Below, one piece after another: positions 33,809-35,329 of a DNA stretch of 35,329 nt. Origin of the DNA: Parachlamydiaceae bacterium. Lineage in GTDB: Bacteria > Chlamydiota > Chlamydiia > Chlamydiales > Parachlamydiaceae. Where the stretch lies: NCBI GenBank assembly GCA_013821265.1, contig JACDHD010000024.1, positions 1 to 35,329 on the forward strand, given 5' to 3'. A program made the position numbers and the translations under genes. How positions within the stretch are numbered: position 1 is the first letter of the stretch; every line of letters starts with the position of its first letter. A model generated the notes under the pieces. That model worked only from the letters and a program-made list of their open reading frames with translations, did no database searches and was not told the DNA's origin.

Positions 33809-34966
33809 ATGGCAGATGATTATTACGATCTTTTAAAAGTGCCACGTACGGCGACGGCGGATGAAATTAAAAAAGCATACCGCAAGAAAGCGCTGAAGTA
33901 CCATCCTGACAAAAATCCTGGAGATCCTGACGCTGAAAAGCGCTTTAAGGATATCTCTGAAGCCTACGAAGTTCTCGGTGACGAAAAGAAACGTCAAACC
34001 TATGATCGTTACGGAAAAGATGCCTTTGCTGGCGGAGCCGCAGGCCCTCAACATAGTGGTGGCTTTTCCTCAATGGAAGAAGCTCTACGCACATTTATGG
34101 GCGCCTTTGGTGGCGGTGGTATGGGTGGCGGAGATGCCTTTGAGAGCTATTTTGGAGGCGGTGGTGGCGGTGGTAATGCAAAAACGCATCGTCAAGGCGC
34201 TAGCAAGCGTGTCAACCTAACGATTTCCTTCGAAGAAGCCGCTAAAGGCGTCGATAAAGAACTTGCGATTACCAACTATGTCACTTGCTCAACCTGTCAA
34301 GGTCGTGGAGCAGCTTCTTCTCAGGGCGTCAAAAAATGTACTCGATGCAAAGGTGCAGGCCAAGTTTACGAACAGCGCGGATTCTTCAGCATGTCGATGG
34401 CATGCCCAGATTGCCATGGCGAAGGACAAGTGATCAGTGATCCTTGCACAGCGTGTCGTGGACAAGGTGTGGTAAAAGAAAAACAACACGTAAAAGTCCA
34501 CATTCCTGCAGGAATTGACAGCGGCATGCGCCTCAAAATGAGCGGATATGGCGATGCTGGAATGGGCGGAGGCCCGGCTGGTGACCTGTATGTGTTCGTG
34601 ACTGTGGAACCGCATGAAGTGTTTGAACGCGAAGGCAACGACATTTTGCTGGATCTACCTATTACATTTACAGAAGCTGCATTAGGATCTAAGAAAGAAG
34701 TTCCATCTCTCTTTTCAAACGGATCAAGGATCACAATTCCTGAAGGAACACAAAACGGCAAAGTGTTCCGCGTAAGAGGCGAAGGGTTTCCAAACGTGCA
34801 TGGACAAGGCAAAGGCGATCTGCTTGTGCGCATTTTCGTGGAAACACCAACGAAGCTTACCGATCAGCAAAAGCAACTTTTGCAGGAATTTAGCAATTCA
34901 GCAAGTTTAAGCAATCAGCCAAAACAGCAAGGCTTTTTAGATAAAATTAAAGGTCTCTTTTCCTAG
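33809..34966 (+). CDS. dnaJ: Chaperone DnaJ
   Basis: DnaJ is the Hsp40 co-chaperone that delivers unfolded proteins to DnaK and stimulates its ATPase. The 385-residue protein has the complete type I layout. The J domain (1-70) has HPD in [18 protein letters not shown] Gly/Phe-rich region (about 75-135, with Gly runs) follows. Four CxxCxGxG zinc motifs ([32 protein letters not shown]) lie at about 155-225, then the C-terminal peptide-binding domains. The start ATG 33809 fits the family; the ribosome-binding site is weak (TGGAAC). It lies 100 bases after rpsU, behind a terminator, so it probably has its own promoter; grpE and dnaK are not in the window. Confidence 0.96.
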   Translation: MADDYYDLLKVPRTATADEIKKAYRKKALKYHPDKNPGDPDAEKRFKDISEAYEVLGDEKKRQTYDRYGKDAFAGGAAGPQHSGGFSSMEEALRTFMGAFGGGGMGGGDAFESYFGGGGGGGNAKTHRQGASKRVNLTISFEEAAKGVDKELAITNYVTCSTCQGRGAASSQGVKKCTRCKGAGQVYEQRGFFSMSMACPDCHGEGQVISDPCTACRGQGVVKEKQHVKVHIPAGIDSGMRLKMSGYGDAGMGGGPAGDLYVFVTVEPHEVFEREGNDILLDLPITFTEAALGSKKEVPSLFSNGSRITIPEGTQNGKVFRVRGEGFPNVHGQGKGDLLVRIFVETPTKLTDQQKQLLQEFSNSASLSNQPKQQGFLDKIKGLFS

Positions 34967-35329
34967 CTTTTCAGATCCCTCAACTAAGCGATAAAACTTT
35001 TCCTATTTGGAGCCCCCAAGCGGTCAAGGTCTCTAACAGCAAAAAGTAACCAGGCGCCAGTTCTGAATGTACGAGACTTCCAAGCAGGAATTAACCATTT
35101 CATAGTATAATGACCAGACCGGGACGGTCTGGCTACCTTGAAAATTCCTCGATTCGAATAGACAACAGAAATATGCATTTTTGAACTCTGACCACGTTCA
35201 CGATTGGATCGAAAAAAAAGAAGGTAGCCAGGCCGTCCGAGGCTGTGAAAAAATAGGCAAAAACGCAGAAAAATAAAAAATTGATAGGTCTAGACTATAT
35301 TGTCAGCCGTGTTAAATTTTTACTTGTCG
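34967..35329. other. Gene-free right end with palindromic modules
   Basis: No credible gene follows dnaJ. The region contains a hairpin module, CCAGACCGGGACGGTCTGG, at 35114-35132 followed by GGCTAC sharing its GG, and a degraded partner beginning GTAGCCAGGCCGTCC at about 35224. These are the same modules as at 11290-11373, here in a back-to-back order. A TATAAT lies at 35106 but has no good -35 partner. Confidence 0.55.
35114..35245. repeat. Two CCAG-CTGG palindromic modules
   Basis: The left module (35114-35132) is a perfect 8-bp stem with a GGA loop, extended by CTAC. The right module (about 35224-35245) has lost part of its second arm: GAGGCTG instead of CGGCCTGG. Both carry the GTAGCC tag seen at 11290. 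Confidence 0.65.

Noticed and set aside
35145-35165. A tRNA T-loop-like ATTCGAATAG
   Set aside because: No cloverleaf, acceptor stem or anticodon arm can be built around it. I found no tRNA or rRNA gene in the window.
34984-35178. A 64-residue minus-strand frame to the right of dnaJ
   Set aside because: It is translated across a palindromic repeat, has no ribosome-binding site and shows no family resemblance.

Overview
The window reads as chromosomal DNA from a member of the phylum Chlamydiae, most likely an amoeba-associated 'environmental' chlamydia rather than a Chlamydiaceae species. The reason is gene content and order. dnaJ, rpsU, lon, an RNase Z, xerC and an ABC-F ATPase occur in the order I remember for C. 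trachomatis CT341-CT348. A second set (HflX GTPase, PhnP-like hydrolase, FAD oxidoreductase, malate dehydrogenase) matches the CT375-CT380 neighbourhood. A citrate synthase gene sits next to mdh; Chlamydiaceae lack citrate synthase while amoeba-associated chlamydiae keep it. The genus cannot be fixed by eye.

Layout. 136-5523 (-): a 1795-residue protein of unknown function. 5724-9148 (-): a tight operon of a small membrane-anchored protein, a PhnP-like metallo-hydrolase, hflX and radC, with three stop/start overlaps. 9397-11270 (+): an FAD oxidoreductase, then an unknown basic membrane protein with a near-consensus promoter. 11477-14764 (-): a six-segment membrane protein, gltA and mdh (the last two overlap by ATGA). 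15194-23110 (-): lon, a nucleotidyltransferase, a rhomboid protease, RNase Z, xerC and an ABC-F ATPase, mostly with very short gaps. 23936-33249: an accessory island between lon and rpsU. It holds a divergent CgeB-like glycosyltransferase, an unknown 453-residue protein, a GT4-like glycosyltransferase and two tandem HAD/COG5610-like paralogues of 874 and 875 residues. 33529-34966 (+): rpsU with a clear terminator, then dnaJ.

The most distinctive content is noncoding. The spacers are packed with dispersed palindromic repeats of several families. Family A is a MITE-like element with 12-bp terminal inverted repeats GTACATGTTCAC, assembled from small CCAG..CTGG hairpin modules. One copy is flanked by a perfect 8-bp target duplication and separates the two HAD paralogues; a second copy in opposite orientation lies about 5.3 kb away, so the pair brackets three glycan genes. 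Family B has ends built from GTGCCCG repeats; it occurs three times, each within about 30 nt after a stop codon. Families C and D are further dispersed repeats, and one C copy supplies the last codons of a glycosyltransferase gene.

Working model (inference): the conserved operons supply protein quality control (Lon, rhomboid, DnaJ), RNA processing, chromosome dimer resolution and the citrate/malate part of the TCA cycle. The island probably makes or modifies a surface glycan and has been reshaped by tandem duplication and small non-autonomous elements.
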